The notes below the pieces were generated by a model that worked only from the letters and a program-made list of their open reading frames with translations, was not told where the DNA came from and did no database searches. From contig NZ_BMNR01000001.1 in NCBI RefSeq assembly GCF_014646655.1, positions 345,382 through 409,381 on the forward strand: a DNA stretch of 64,000 nucleotides. The letters run 5' to 3'. This document shows positions 26,734-38,500 of the stretch, piece by piece. This stretch comes from Yeosuana aromativorans (GTDB lineage: Bacteria; Bacteroidota; Bacteroidia; Flavobacteriales; Flavobacteriaceae). Position numbers and translations under genes: made by a program. Numbering within the stretch: the stretch's first letter is position 1; every line of letters begins with the position of its first letter.

Positions 26734-27972
26734 TTGAATCTTATCTACAACATAACCATTAATCTGATGCAATTTGTATTGAATTGCATAGCGCCTTTAA
26801 ACCATAAAATTAAACTAGGCGTAAAAGGCAGATCAGAGACTTTTGACATATTGAAAAACAACTTGTCGACACAAGACAAAACGCTGTGGTTTCATTGTGC
26901 TTCTTTGGGTGAATATGAGCAAGGTCTTCCCGTGTTTAAAGAACTAAAAAAGAAATACACAAATCATAAAGTGGTATTGACCTTTTTTTCGCCTTCAGGT
27001 TATGAAATCAGGAAAAATTCACCCATTGCTGATGTCGTGGCTTATTTACCAATGGACACTAAAAAGAATGCCAAGCGCTTTTTAAATTTGGTCCATCCAG
27101 AATTGACCGTTTTTGTAAAATATGATATTTGGCCCAATTATTTAAATGAATTAAACAAACGCCAATTAAGAGCCCTATTGATTTCGGCTTCCTTTAGGCC
27201 CTACCAACCTTATTTTAAATGGCATGGTTTGCTATTAAGAAAAGCACTGTTTGCTTTTGAACATATTTTTACACAAAATGACAGTTCAAAAACATTACTT
27301 GAATCCATCAATTACCTGAATGCAACCATTTCTGGAGACACCCGATTTGATAGGGTTTCAGATCAATTAAACCAAAACAACTCTCTTGATTTTATAGAAA
27401 ACTTTAAACAAAACAAATTATGTGTGGTAGCCGGAAGCACGTGGCCTGAAGATGAAGCGCTCTTTATCAACTTTATAAATTCTGAAGCATCAAAGGGCAC
27501 AAAATTTATCATTGCACCACATAATATTAAAACTTCCCAAATAGCGAGTCTTCAAGAAAAATTAACAGCAGACACTGTTTTGTATTCCCAAAAAGAAGGT
27601 CATGATTGCTCCAAAGCCCAAGTGTTTATTATTGATACCATTGGATTGCTTTCAAAAATCTATAGCTATGCTGATATTGCTTATGTTGGTGGAGCCATGG
27701 GACAAACAGGGCTACATAACACCTTGGAACCTGCTGTTTTTGGAGTTCCTATCATTATTGGAAGCCACCATTCAAAATTTCCTGAAGCTAAAGCCATGAT
27801 TGATAATTCTGGGATGTTCTCCATTTCAAACCAACAAGAATTCAACAGTATTTTAAATGATTTGATTACCAACAAACAAAAAAGGAAAACATCAGGTAAT
27901 CATAATTCGGAGTATATTTTGAAAAATAAAGGCGCCGTGGAGCATGTTTTAAATTATTTGCATCTTCAATAG
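26734..27972 (+). CDS. waaA: 3-deoxy-D-manno-octulosonic acid (Kdo) transferase
   Basis: The protein adds Kdo to lipid A precursor at the inner membrane (GT30 family). From TTG 26734 it has 412 residues and starts with the family-typical membrane anchor (NLIYNITINLMQFVLN). An ATG at 26767 would remove most of that anchor, so the TTG is preferred with moderate certainty. Conserved segments are WFHCASLGEYEQGLPVFKEL with the catalytic-type Glu, YDIWPNYLNEL, VVAGSTWPEDEALF, and YVGGAMGQTGLHNTLEPAVF in the donor domain. It stands alone, divergent from the aminotransferase-galE pair. Confidence 0.9.
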   Translation: MNLIYNITINLMQFVLNCIAPLNHKIKLGVKGRSETFDILKNNLSTQDKTLWFHCASLGEYEQGLPVFKELKKKYTNHKVVLTFFSPSGYEIRKNSPIADVVAYLPMDTKKNAKRFLNLVHPELTVFVKYDIWPNYLNELNKRQLRALLISASFRPYQPYFKWHGLLLRKALFAFEHIFTQNDSSKTLLESINYLNATISGDTRFDRVSDQLNQNNSLDFIENFKQNKLCVVAGSTWPEDEALFINFINSEASKGTKFIIAPHNIKTSQIASLQEKLTADTVLYSQKEGHDCSKAQVFIIDTIGLLSKIYSYADIAYVGGAMGQTGLHNTLEPAVFGVPIIIGSHHSKFPEAKAMIDNSGMFSISNQQEFNSILNDLITNKQKRKTSGNHNSEYILKNKGAVEHVLNYLHLQ

Positions 27973-27993
27973 GAGGATAGGTTATTAACTCAA

Positions 27994-28009
27994 ACCGGTA
28001 CCTACTGGT
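27994..28009. promoter_or_regulatory. Candidate autoregulatory operator of the GntR regulator
   Basis: ACCGGTACCTACTGGT is an imperfect palindrome (12 of 16 positions symmetric). It shares 12 of 16 positions with the perfect palindrome in the gal promoter (30861-30876). Both are preceded by GTTATTAAC (here 27981-27989), and both lie 12-14 bp upstream of a TAnnTTTG box. Confidence 0.5.
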
Positions 28010-28023
28010 ATTTGATTATTTCA

Positions 28024-28031
28024 TATATTTG
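28024..28031 (+). promoter_or_regulatory. Possible -7 box of the GntR regulator gene
   Basis: TATATTTG matches TAnnTTTG and ends five bases before the ATG at 28037, which would make the mRNA nearly leaderless. No upstream in-frame start is available because of a stop at 28013-28015. Confidence 0.35.
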
Positions 28032-28036
28032 GTTTT

Positions 28037-29035
28037 ATGAGTGACTTTTCCATAAAAAACAAATCGGGCACACCAAAATACAAGCAAATCATTGCTGCCA
28101 TAGAAAATGCCATAACAAGTGGTCGTTTGAAAAAGGGAGATCCATTGCCATCAATCAACAGCATAAAAGATTCAAATTCCATTTCAAGAGATACTGTTTT
28201 AACAGCATTTAATGAATTAAAAACAAGAGGAATTGTTCAATCAGTCCCAGGTAAGGGCTACTATGTTGCAAGTGAAAGTGTTAATGTTGCCCAAAAGGTC
28301 TTTTTGCTGTTTGATGAACTCAATGGATTTAAAGAAGATTTATATAATTCCTTTTTAAACAATATTGGTGATAACGTTCAGGTTGATATCTTCTTCCATC
28401 ATTTTAATCATGATTTATTCAGTAAGTTAATCTACGATAATATTGGCAACTACAACTATTATGTCATCATGCCAGCCAATCTAAAAAACACCAATCAGGT
28501 CATAGAAAAGTTGCCAGCTGACAAAGTCTATATTTTGGATCAAATGCATGAAGATTTATGGTCGTATTCCGCAATCTATCAAAATTTTCAAACCGATATT
28601 TATAATAATCTTACTAAAGGGCTGTCGCTTATCAATAAATATAAAAAGCTGATTTTGCTTTTTATATCAGACAAACAGCCGCAAGGTATGCTTAATGGTT
28701 TCAAACAATTTTGTAAACATTACAAAATCAAGCATGGAATCATTGATTCTTTAAAAGACCAGGTTGTGACTCCTGGGGATGTTTATGTAATTCCAGATGA
28801 TAGAAACTTAATTAGAATCATAAAAAAAATAAAAGAACAGCAACTTATCCTTGGAAAAGACATTGGCATCATATCCTACAATGACACCATGCTCAAGGAA
28901 ATTGTAGAAGGCGGTATTACGACCATTTCAACAGATTTTAATAAAATGGGGGCTCGTTTGGCACACATGATTACCAACAAAGAGCAATTACAAATTGAGA
29001 ATGACAATGATTTGATTTTAAGAAAATCACTGTAA
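28037..29035 (+). CDS. GntR-family transcriptional regulator with sugar-binding-protein-like sensor
   Basis: The 332 residues comprise an N-terminal GntR winged helix (about 10-78: PKYKQIIAAIENAITSGRLK, then SRDTVLTAFNELKTRGIVQ and VPGKGYYVAS). A LacI/periplasmic-binding-protein-like effector domain (about 85-330) follows, the AraR-like architecture. Repressors of this type in Bacteroidota respond to sugars. It sits beside, and convergent to, the galactose symporter gene. Palindromes of related sequence precede both this gene and the galMKT promoter, so it is the likely galactose-responsive regulator and probably controls itself. The effector is an inference. Confidence 0.88.
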   Translation: MSDFSIKNKSGTPKYKQIIAAIENAITSGRLKKGDPLPSINSIKDSNSISRDTVLTAFNELKTRGIVQSVPGKGYYVASESVNVAQKVFLLFDELNGFKEDLYNSFLNNIGDNVQVDIFFHHFNHDLFSKLIYDNIGNYNYYVIMPANLKNTNQVIEKLPADKVYILDQMHEDLWSYSAIYQNFQTDIYNNLTKGLSLINKYKKLILLFISDKQPQGMLNGFKQFCKHYKIKHGIIDSLKDQVVTPGDVYVIPDDRNLIRIIKKIKEQQLILGKDIGIISYNDTMLKEIVEGGITTISTDFNKMGARLAHMITNKEQLQIENDNDLILRKSL

Positions 29036-29059
29036 AATTTAAAGTCAATAACACCATAA

Positions 29060-29101
29060 AAAAAACGACCCTTGAAATAAATATTTCAAGGGTCGTTTTT
29101 T
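29060..29101. terminator. Bidirectional intrinsic terminator
   Basis: A perfect 20-bp stem with a two-base loop (core ACGACCCTTGAAATA) lies between the convergent regulator and symporter genes, with A- and T-runs on either side. Confidence 0.9.
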
Positions 29102-29115
29102 AAACTAAATTAGTA

Positions 29116-30768
29116 TTAATTCCAAAAAATACTGTAAAGTGCCGTCAATATAATCATGACTGCAAAAGCACCTATATTAAATAATGGACTTGTCTTAAAC
29201 ATTTGTTTTGTTATTGGTATACCTTTTTCATCATCAGCTCCTCTATGTTGAGCATAGCTAACAAGAGCAATAACAACCATCGTCAATAAGGCCGTGTAAC
29301 CCATTTGGTCCATAAACGGAACGTTCACAAACAATGGTGATGTAGACCAACCGTTTGGTGCCACCTTAAAGTACATGGCTATTGGAATAGATGTCAAAGC
29401 TCCAACAATAGCGCCTTTATTTGTGGTCTTTTTCCAGAACAGACCCAATAAGAAGACGGCCAAAATACCAGGGCTTACCATACCCGTATATTCTTGTATA
29501 AATTGAAAAGCTTGATCAAGATTTCCTAGTAACGGTGCTATAACACAAGCTATTATAAGAGCTACAGCTGCAGAAATTCTTCCCACATTAACCGTTGTCT
29601 TATCACCTGCATTTTTATTAATATACTGTTTGTAAATATCCATGGTAAAAATAGTGGATGTTGAATTAAGCATAGACGCCAAAGACGACACAATGGCCGC
29701 AGCCAATGCTGCAAATGCAACACCTTTCAAGCCTGTTGGCAAAAACTGCAACAACCAAGGATAAGCTTTATCGGCCTGTTCTAATGATGGCAAGTTATGT
29801 AAGCCTTCCAGACCAAGTCTGGCCATAATTTCAGGATCGTTGACCATAACATAGGCTGCTATTCCAGGAATCACAACTAATAAAGGTATTATCAATTTTA
29901 AGAAAGCCGCTAACAAAATTCCTTTTTGGGATTCCCGCAATGATTTGGCTGCCAATGTTCTTTGAATGATATATTGGTTGAATCCCCAATAATATAAATT
30001 AGCTACCCACATACCTCCAACTAAAACACCTATTCCTGGGAGGTTATTATATTCAGGATTTGATTTATCCAATATCATGGCAAATCTATCGGGAACCGCT
30101 TCATAAATTTTGTGCAGTCCAGCAAACACTCCTGTACCGTCAGATACCATATTTAGTGCCAAATAGGTTGTGACCAATCCTCCTAGCACTAAAAACACAA
30201 CTTGAATAACATCAGTCCAAGCCACTGCCGATAGACCTCCATATAATGAATAAGCAGCAGAAAATAACGCCAAACCTATAACACCATAAATTAGGGGAAT
30301 TCCCATAATAGTCTCTAAGGCCAAAGAACCCAAATATAGTACTGTTGTCAAATTAACAAAAACGTATAGCGCAATCCAAAATACGGCAAGAATGGTCTTT
30401 AAATTGGTTGAGTAACGCTTTTCAACAAACTCCGGTATGGTGTACAATCCCTTCTCTATAAAAATGGGCAAAAAGTATTTTCCAACAATAATTAATGTAA
30501 GTGCCGCCATCCATTCATACGATGCGATTGCCAATCCTGACGCAAATCCAGAACCAGACATCCCTATGAACTGTTCAGCAGAAATGTTTGCGGCAATTAA
30601 TGATGTACCAATAGCCCACCACGGCAAGGACTTGCTCGCCAAAAAATAATCCTCTGCGTTCTTTTGATGCCCTTTCTTGTCTCTAGAAACCCAAAGACCC
30701 ACACCTAATATCAAGACGGCATACGCAACAAATACAGCGTAGTCCCAAAATTCAAAACCTGATTTCAT
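29116..30768 (-). CDS. Sodium/galactose (glucose) symporter, SSS family, vSGLT-like
   Basis: This 550-residue protein has about 14 membrane helices and is very similar along its length to the Vibrio parahaemolyticus galactose transporter vSGLT, as I remember that sequence. Shared segments include SRDKKG, SLIAANISAEQFIGMSGSG, ASYEWM, WVANLYYWGFNQYIIQRTLA and AAAIVSSLASMLNS. Q66 and E85 correspond to vSGLT Q69 and E88, which contact galactose. It should bring galactose across the inner membrane with sodium, fitting a marine habitat. It is divergent from galMKT across a shared control region and convergent with the GntR gene. Confidence 0.92.
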   Translation of the reverse strand: MKSGFEFWDYAVFVAYAVLILGVGLWVSRDKKGHQKNAEDYFLASKSLPWWAIGTSLIAANISAEQFIGMSGSGFASGLAIASYEWMAALTLIIVGKYFLPIFIEKGLYTIPEFVEKRYSTNLKTILAVFWIALYVFVNLTTVLYLGSLALETIMGIPLIYGVIGLALFSAAYSLYGGLSAVAWTDVIQVVFLVLGGLVTTYLALNMVSDGTGVFAGLHKIYEAVPDRFAMILDKSNPEYNNLPGIGVLVGGMWVANLYYWGFNQYIIQRTLAAKSLRESQKGILLAAFLKLIIPLLVVIPGIAAYVMVNDPEIMARLGLEGLHNLPSLEQADKAYPWLLQFLPTGLKGVAFAALAAAIVSSLASMLNSTSTIFTMDIYKQYINKNAGDKTTVNVGRISAAVALIIACVIAPLLGNLDQAFQFIQEYTGMVSPGILAVFLLGLFWKKTTNKGAIVGALTSIPIAMYFKVAPNGWSTSPLFVNVPFMDQMGYTALLTMVVIALVSYAQHRGADDEKGIPITKQMFKTSPLFNIGAFAVMIILTALYSIFWN

Positions 30769-30860
30769 ATTGCTTATTGTTTAGTTTGTTAGTAGAAATT
30801 TATGTTTTAAAGTCGAAATATATGACTTTCTTAACAATTATTCGTTAAAAGTTATTAACA

Positions 30861-30876
30861 ACTAGTAGCTACTAGT
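30861..30876. promoter_or_regulatory. Candidate GntR operator in the gal control region
   Basis: ACTAGTAGCTACTAGT is a perfect 16-bp palindrome. It is preceded by GTTATTAAC (30851-30859) and followed after 12 bp by a TAnnTTTG box. A related palindrome with the same upstream word precedes the nearby GntR regulator gene. Confidence 0.6.
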
Positions 30877-30888
30877 CTGATTTTTTAC

Positions 30889-30896
30889 TATTTTTG
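30889..30896 (+). promoter_or_regulatory. Predicted -7 box of galMKT
   Basis: TATTTTTG matches TAnnTTTG perfectly. A transcript from about 30903 would first meet the ATG of the short leader ORF (30918), then the TTG start of galM. Confidence 0.45.
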
Positions 30897-30917
30897 ATAC
30901 AATTAAAACAATTATCA

Positions 30918-30998
30918 ATGCTATTTAGACGATTTTTAAACCTAATTAATCGCCTGTTCATTGAGTTATTAAAGCCAAAAAGACACAACATTGTATAA
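30918..30998 (+). CDS. Possible 26-residue leader peptide overlapping galM
   Basis: An ATG-started ORF encodes a short basic, amphipathic peptide (MLFRRFLNLINRLFIELL, then KPKRHNIV). Its stop codon (30996-30998) lies just inside galM, overlapping the galM TTG start by 8 bases. It is the first ORF after the predicted promoter, so ribosomes finishing it could re-initiate at the weak TTG. Evidence is positional only; no homology is claimed. Confidence 0.3.
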   Translation: MLFRRFLNLINRLFIELLKPKRHNIV

Positions 30999-31887
30999 AA
31001 TCAATCAAACACAGGGTTTAGACAAAAGCAGTCATTATTTAGAGATTGAGAACTCTAAACATAATAGTTATGCCAAAATCCATCTAAACTTAGGAGCCAG
31101 TTTACAAGAGCTTATTCTTGATGGACACCATATCATTAAAGACTTAAGCCCTTTGACCTATAACAATACTTATGCCTCATCCATTTTGTTTCCGTTTGCA
31201 AACAGGATAAAAGATGGGCTTTACACTTTTAATGGAAAGCCTTACCAATTAGAAATCAATCAAAAAGAGGAAAACAATGCATTGCATGGACTGGTTTACA
31301 ATAAGACTTTTAAGCTTGTTGAACAAAAAACCACAGAAGAAAATGCTATTGTTAAACTTTTGTACAATGAAACCAAACATTCAGTTGGGTTTCCATATAC
31401 CTATTCCATTCAATTAATCTATACATTGACAAAAAACACCATAGACTTAAATGTCTCCATAGAAAATACAGGTACAGATGGCTTTCCATTTACCATCGGA
31501 TGGCATCCGTATTTTTTAAGCCATAATTTAAACAATAGCTATTTAAAATTTGATAGTAACGACACACTGGTTTTTGATGACAGAAACATCACAGTCGATA
31601 AAAAGCCATTTAACATAGATGGTGAATTTAGACTTAAAAACAAAAATCTTGATGATTGCTTTCTACTAAACTCAAATGAAATACGCTTTTTCACTCCCAA
31701 ATACAGCTTTGTGATGACCTCATCAGAAACCGATAATTTTTTACAATTATACACACCACCTCATCCCAATACCATTGCCATTGAACCTACAACAGGTGTG
31801 TCTGACAGTTTTAATAACGGCATCGGACTAAAAACTTTGGATCCACAAACGTTCTATGAAATCAATTGGAACATCACTATAAATTAA
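30991..31887 (+). CDS. galM: Aldose 1-epimerase (mutarotase)
   Basis: The 298-residue protein interconverts alpha and beta anomers of galactose before phosphorylation. Conserved parts are SILFPFANRIKDGLYTF (substrate contacts), the histidines in NNALHGLVYNKTF and IGWHPYF, and the catalytic glutamate in IAIEPTTGVSDSFN. It uses a TTG start; the frame is closed upstream at 30970-30972 and holds no ATG. There is no signal peptide, so it acts in the cytoplasm. It is followed by galK after 21 bp and galT 23 bp later, forming one operon. Confidence 0.9.
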   Translation: MYKINQTQGLDKSSHYLEIENSKHNSYAKIHLNLGASLQELILDGHHIIKDLSPLTYNNTYASSILFPFANRIKDGLYTFNGKPYQLEINQKEENNALHGLVYNKTFKLVEQKTTEENAIVKLLYNETKHSVGFPYTYSIQLIYTLTKNTIDLNVSIENTGTDGFPFTIGWHPYFLSHNLNNSYLKFDSNDTLVFDDRNITVDKKPFNIDGEFRLKNKNLDDCFLLNSNEIRFFTPKYSFVMTSSETDNFLQLYTPPHPNTIAIEPTTGVSDSFNNGIGLKTLDPQTFYEINWNITIN

Positions 31888-31908
31888 AAATGAAACAACA
31901 AACTAATC

Positions 31909-33057
31909 ATGAATACACAGCTAATAAACAAAGTCTCCAAAGCTTTCTCTACCGAATTCAATGCGGAACCGCTACTTATTTTTTCACCTGGCAGAATTAA
32001 TATAATTGGTGAACATACCGATTATAATGATGGATTCGTTTTTCCAGCAGCAGTAAACAAAGGCATTGTAGCAGCTATTCAAAAAAGTGATTCCAACACT
32101 TCCGTGGCTTATGCCGTGGATAAAGATGAACGCATAGCGTTTTCACTGGACACACTGAAACCATCAGCAGAAGGCCGTTGGGAAAATTATGTGCTTGGAG
32201 TTGTGGCAGAAATACAGAATAGGAGCAAAACCATTGGCAATTTTAATATTGCTTTTGGCGGTGATATTCCCGGTGGCGCCGGCATGTCATCATCTGCAGC
32301 ACTTGAGAACAGTGTGGTTTATGGTTTGAATGAACTTTTTAATTTAGGCTTGTCCAAACATGACATGATTTTAATATCACAAAAGGCAGAGCACAATTAT
32401 GTGGGCGTTAAATGTGGCATCATGGATCAATATGCCAGTATGTTTGGAATAGAAAACAATGCCTTACTGCTTGATTGCAGAACCGTGACTTCAAAACCGT
32501 ATGAGATCAATTTTGAAGGCCATCAGTTAATCCTTATCAATACCAATGTAAAACATAGTTTGTCTGATAGTGCATATAATGACCGGCGTTCTGTTTGCGA
32601 ATCGATTTCAGAAATGCTCAAGGTCAAAGCATTGCGTGATACCACAGAATATGATCTGGAATCCATTAAAGATAAAGTTACTCCAGAGAATTATCAGAAA
32701 GCCTTATATGTCATCCAAGAAAACAATAGGGCCATACAAGCCTCTAAAGCTATTGAAAAAGGCGATTTAAAAACACTAGGAGAACTTATCTATGCATCAC
32801 ATTATGGCCTTCAAAACCAATATAAAGTGAGTTGTGAGGAATTGGATTTTCTTGTAGAGCAAGCAAAATTAAATGGCCATGTTTTAGGAGCAAGAATGAT
32901 GGGTGGTGGCTTTGGTGGCTGCACCATAAACTTGATTGCCAAATCTGAAACGGACTCATTTAAATCTTTTATAACAGAAGCCTATAAAAATAGATTTAAC
33001 AAAGACTGTTCGATATACACTGTTGAGCTTTCAAACGGCACTGGAATCATAGAATAA
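31909..33057 (+). CDS. galK: Galactokinase
   Basis: The 382-residue GHMP kinase has the galactokinase signature SPGRINIIGEHTDYNDGFVF (about 25-44), the phosphate loop GGDIPGGAGMSSSAALENS (about 125), a KCGIMDQYAS motif with the catalytic aspartate, and MMGGGFGGCTINL near the C-terminus. It phosphorylates alpha-D-galactose with ATP. It lies between galM and galT in a Leloir operon next to the sodium/galactose symporter and a galactan-degrading locus. Confidence 0.97.
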   Translation: MNTQLINKVSKAFSTEFNAEPLLIFSPGRINIIGEHTDYNDGFVFPAAVNKGIVAAIQKSDSNTSVAYAVDKDERIAFSLDTLKPSAEGRWENYVLGVVAEIQNRSKTIGNFNIAFGGDIPGGAGMSSSAALENSVVYGLNELFNLGLSKHDMILISQKAEHNYVGVKCGIMDQYASMFGIENNALLLDCRTVTSKPYEINFEGHQLILINTNVKHSLSDSAYNDRRSVCESISEMLKVKALRDTTEYDLESIKDKVTPENYQKALYVIQENNRAIQASKAIEKGDLKTLGELIYASHYGLQNQYKVSCEELDFLVEQAKLNGHVLGARMMGGGFGGCTINLIAKSETDSFKSFITEAYKNRFNKDCSIYTVELSNGTGIIE

Positions 33058-33080
33058 CAAAACAAATAAACTGAATACTA

Positions 33081-34100
33081 ATGAATACCGATTTACAAGA
33101 CTATTCGCATAAACGCCTCAATATACTAACTGGAGAATGGGTTTTAGTATCGCCCCATCGTGCTAAAAGACCATGGCAAGGACAAAATGAATCCATTTCA
33201 ACCAATGTCAGGCCAGCCTACGATGAAACCTGTTATTTATGTGCTGGAAACACTAGGGTAAACGGGGAGAAAAACCCTAAATACCAAGATGTATTTGTGT
33301 TTACAAATGACTTTGCCGCACTTCAAACCGATTCAAAATCATTTAAAATTGAAGACGATTTATTGGTGGCCCATAGCGAGCAAGGTATCTGCAAAGTGAT
33401 TTGTTTTAGCCCGGACCACTCTAAAAGTTTAGCTGAAATGGCCGTTAACGATATTCAAAAAGTCGTGCTAGCTTGGCAAGAAGAATATACCACGCTTGGA
33501 GAAAACCCTAATATCAATTATGTTCAGATTTTTGAAAACAAAGGTGCTGTGATGGGTTGCAGCAATCCACATCCTCATGGTCAGATTTGGAGCCAATCCA
33601 CATTACCCAACGAGGTTTACAAAAAAGATGTTCACCAATACGAGTACTTTTCAAAAAACAAGAGCAGTCTTTTGGGCAATTACCTTAAACAAGAATTAGA
33701 TAAACAAGAACGTATTATTTTTGAAAATGATGCCTTTGTTGTCCTTGTGCCTTTTTGGGCTGTTTGGCCTTTTGAAGCCATGATTGTTCCAAAAAAACAT
33801 CAAAAGAACATCAACGAAATGTCAGATATTGAGACTCTGTTGTTTGCTGAGGCCATATCGGTACTTACCAAAGCGTATGACAAACTGTTTAATTGTTCAT
33901 TCCCTTATTCCAGCGGCATTCACCAAGCACCTACAAATGAAAAAGACAATGACCATTGGCATTGGCACATGAGTTTTTACCCACCGCTATTGAGAAGCGC
34001 AACCGTGAAAAAATTTATGGTGGGTTATGAAATGTTTGGTTCTCCGCAACGCGATATAACAGCCGAAATAGCAACACAACGTTTGAAGGAACTTTTATGA
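33081..34100 (+). CDS. galT: Galactose-1-phosphate uridylyltransferase
   Basis: The 339-residue HIT-superfamily enzyme transfers UMP between glucose-1-phosphate and galactose-1-phosphate. The nucleophile motif HPHGQIW follows GCSNP (about 163-172). The zinc-type CYLCAGNTRVNGE lies near residue 50, and DHWHWHMSFYPPLLR is in the C-terminal half. It ends the galMKT operon, which converges on the PUL. Together with galE (24405-25430) the window encodes the full Leloir pathway. Confidence 0.96.
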   Translation: MNTDLQDYSHKRLNILTGEWVLVSPHRAKRPWQGQNESISTNVRPAYDETCYLCAGNTRVNGEKNPKYQDVFVFTNDFAALQTDSKSFKIEDDLLVAHSEQGICKVICFSPDHSKSLAEMAVNDIQKVVLAWQEEYTTLGENPNINYVQIFENKGAVMGCSNPHPHGQIWSQSTLPNEVYKKDVHQYEYFSKNKSSLLGNYLKQELDKQERIIFENDAFVVLVPFWAVWPFEAMIVPKKHQKNINEMSDIETLLFAEAISVLTKAYDKLFNCSFPYSSGIHQAPTNEKDNDHWHWHMSFYPPLLRSATVKKFMVGYEMFGSPQRDITAEIATQRLKELL

Positions 34101-34129
34101 CAAGAAAACATTTCTGTTCTTGAAAAAAA

Positions 34130-38472
<4,343 letters not shown>

Positions 38473-38500
38473 TTAATTCTAAAGTGAATAAGTTTATTGA

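Larger units (their letters stand above)
30769..30990. promoter_or_regulatory. Divergent control region between the symporter and galMKT
   Basis: This 222-bp region holds a perfect 16-bp palindrome (30861-30876) and a plus-strand -7 box TATTTTTG (30889-30896). A near-match minus-strand box lies around 30815-30822 (TATATTTC), and a 26-codon leader ORF begins at 30918. The palindrome lies where the -33 element of the galMKT promoter would be, suiting repression by steric block. Confidence 0.55.
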
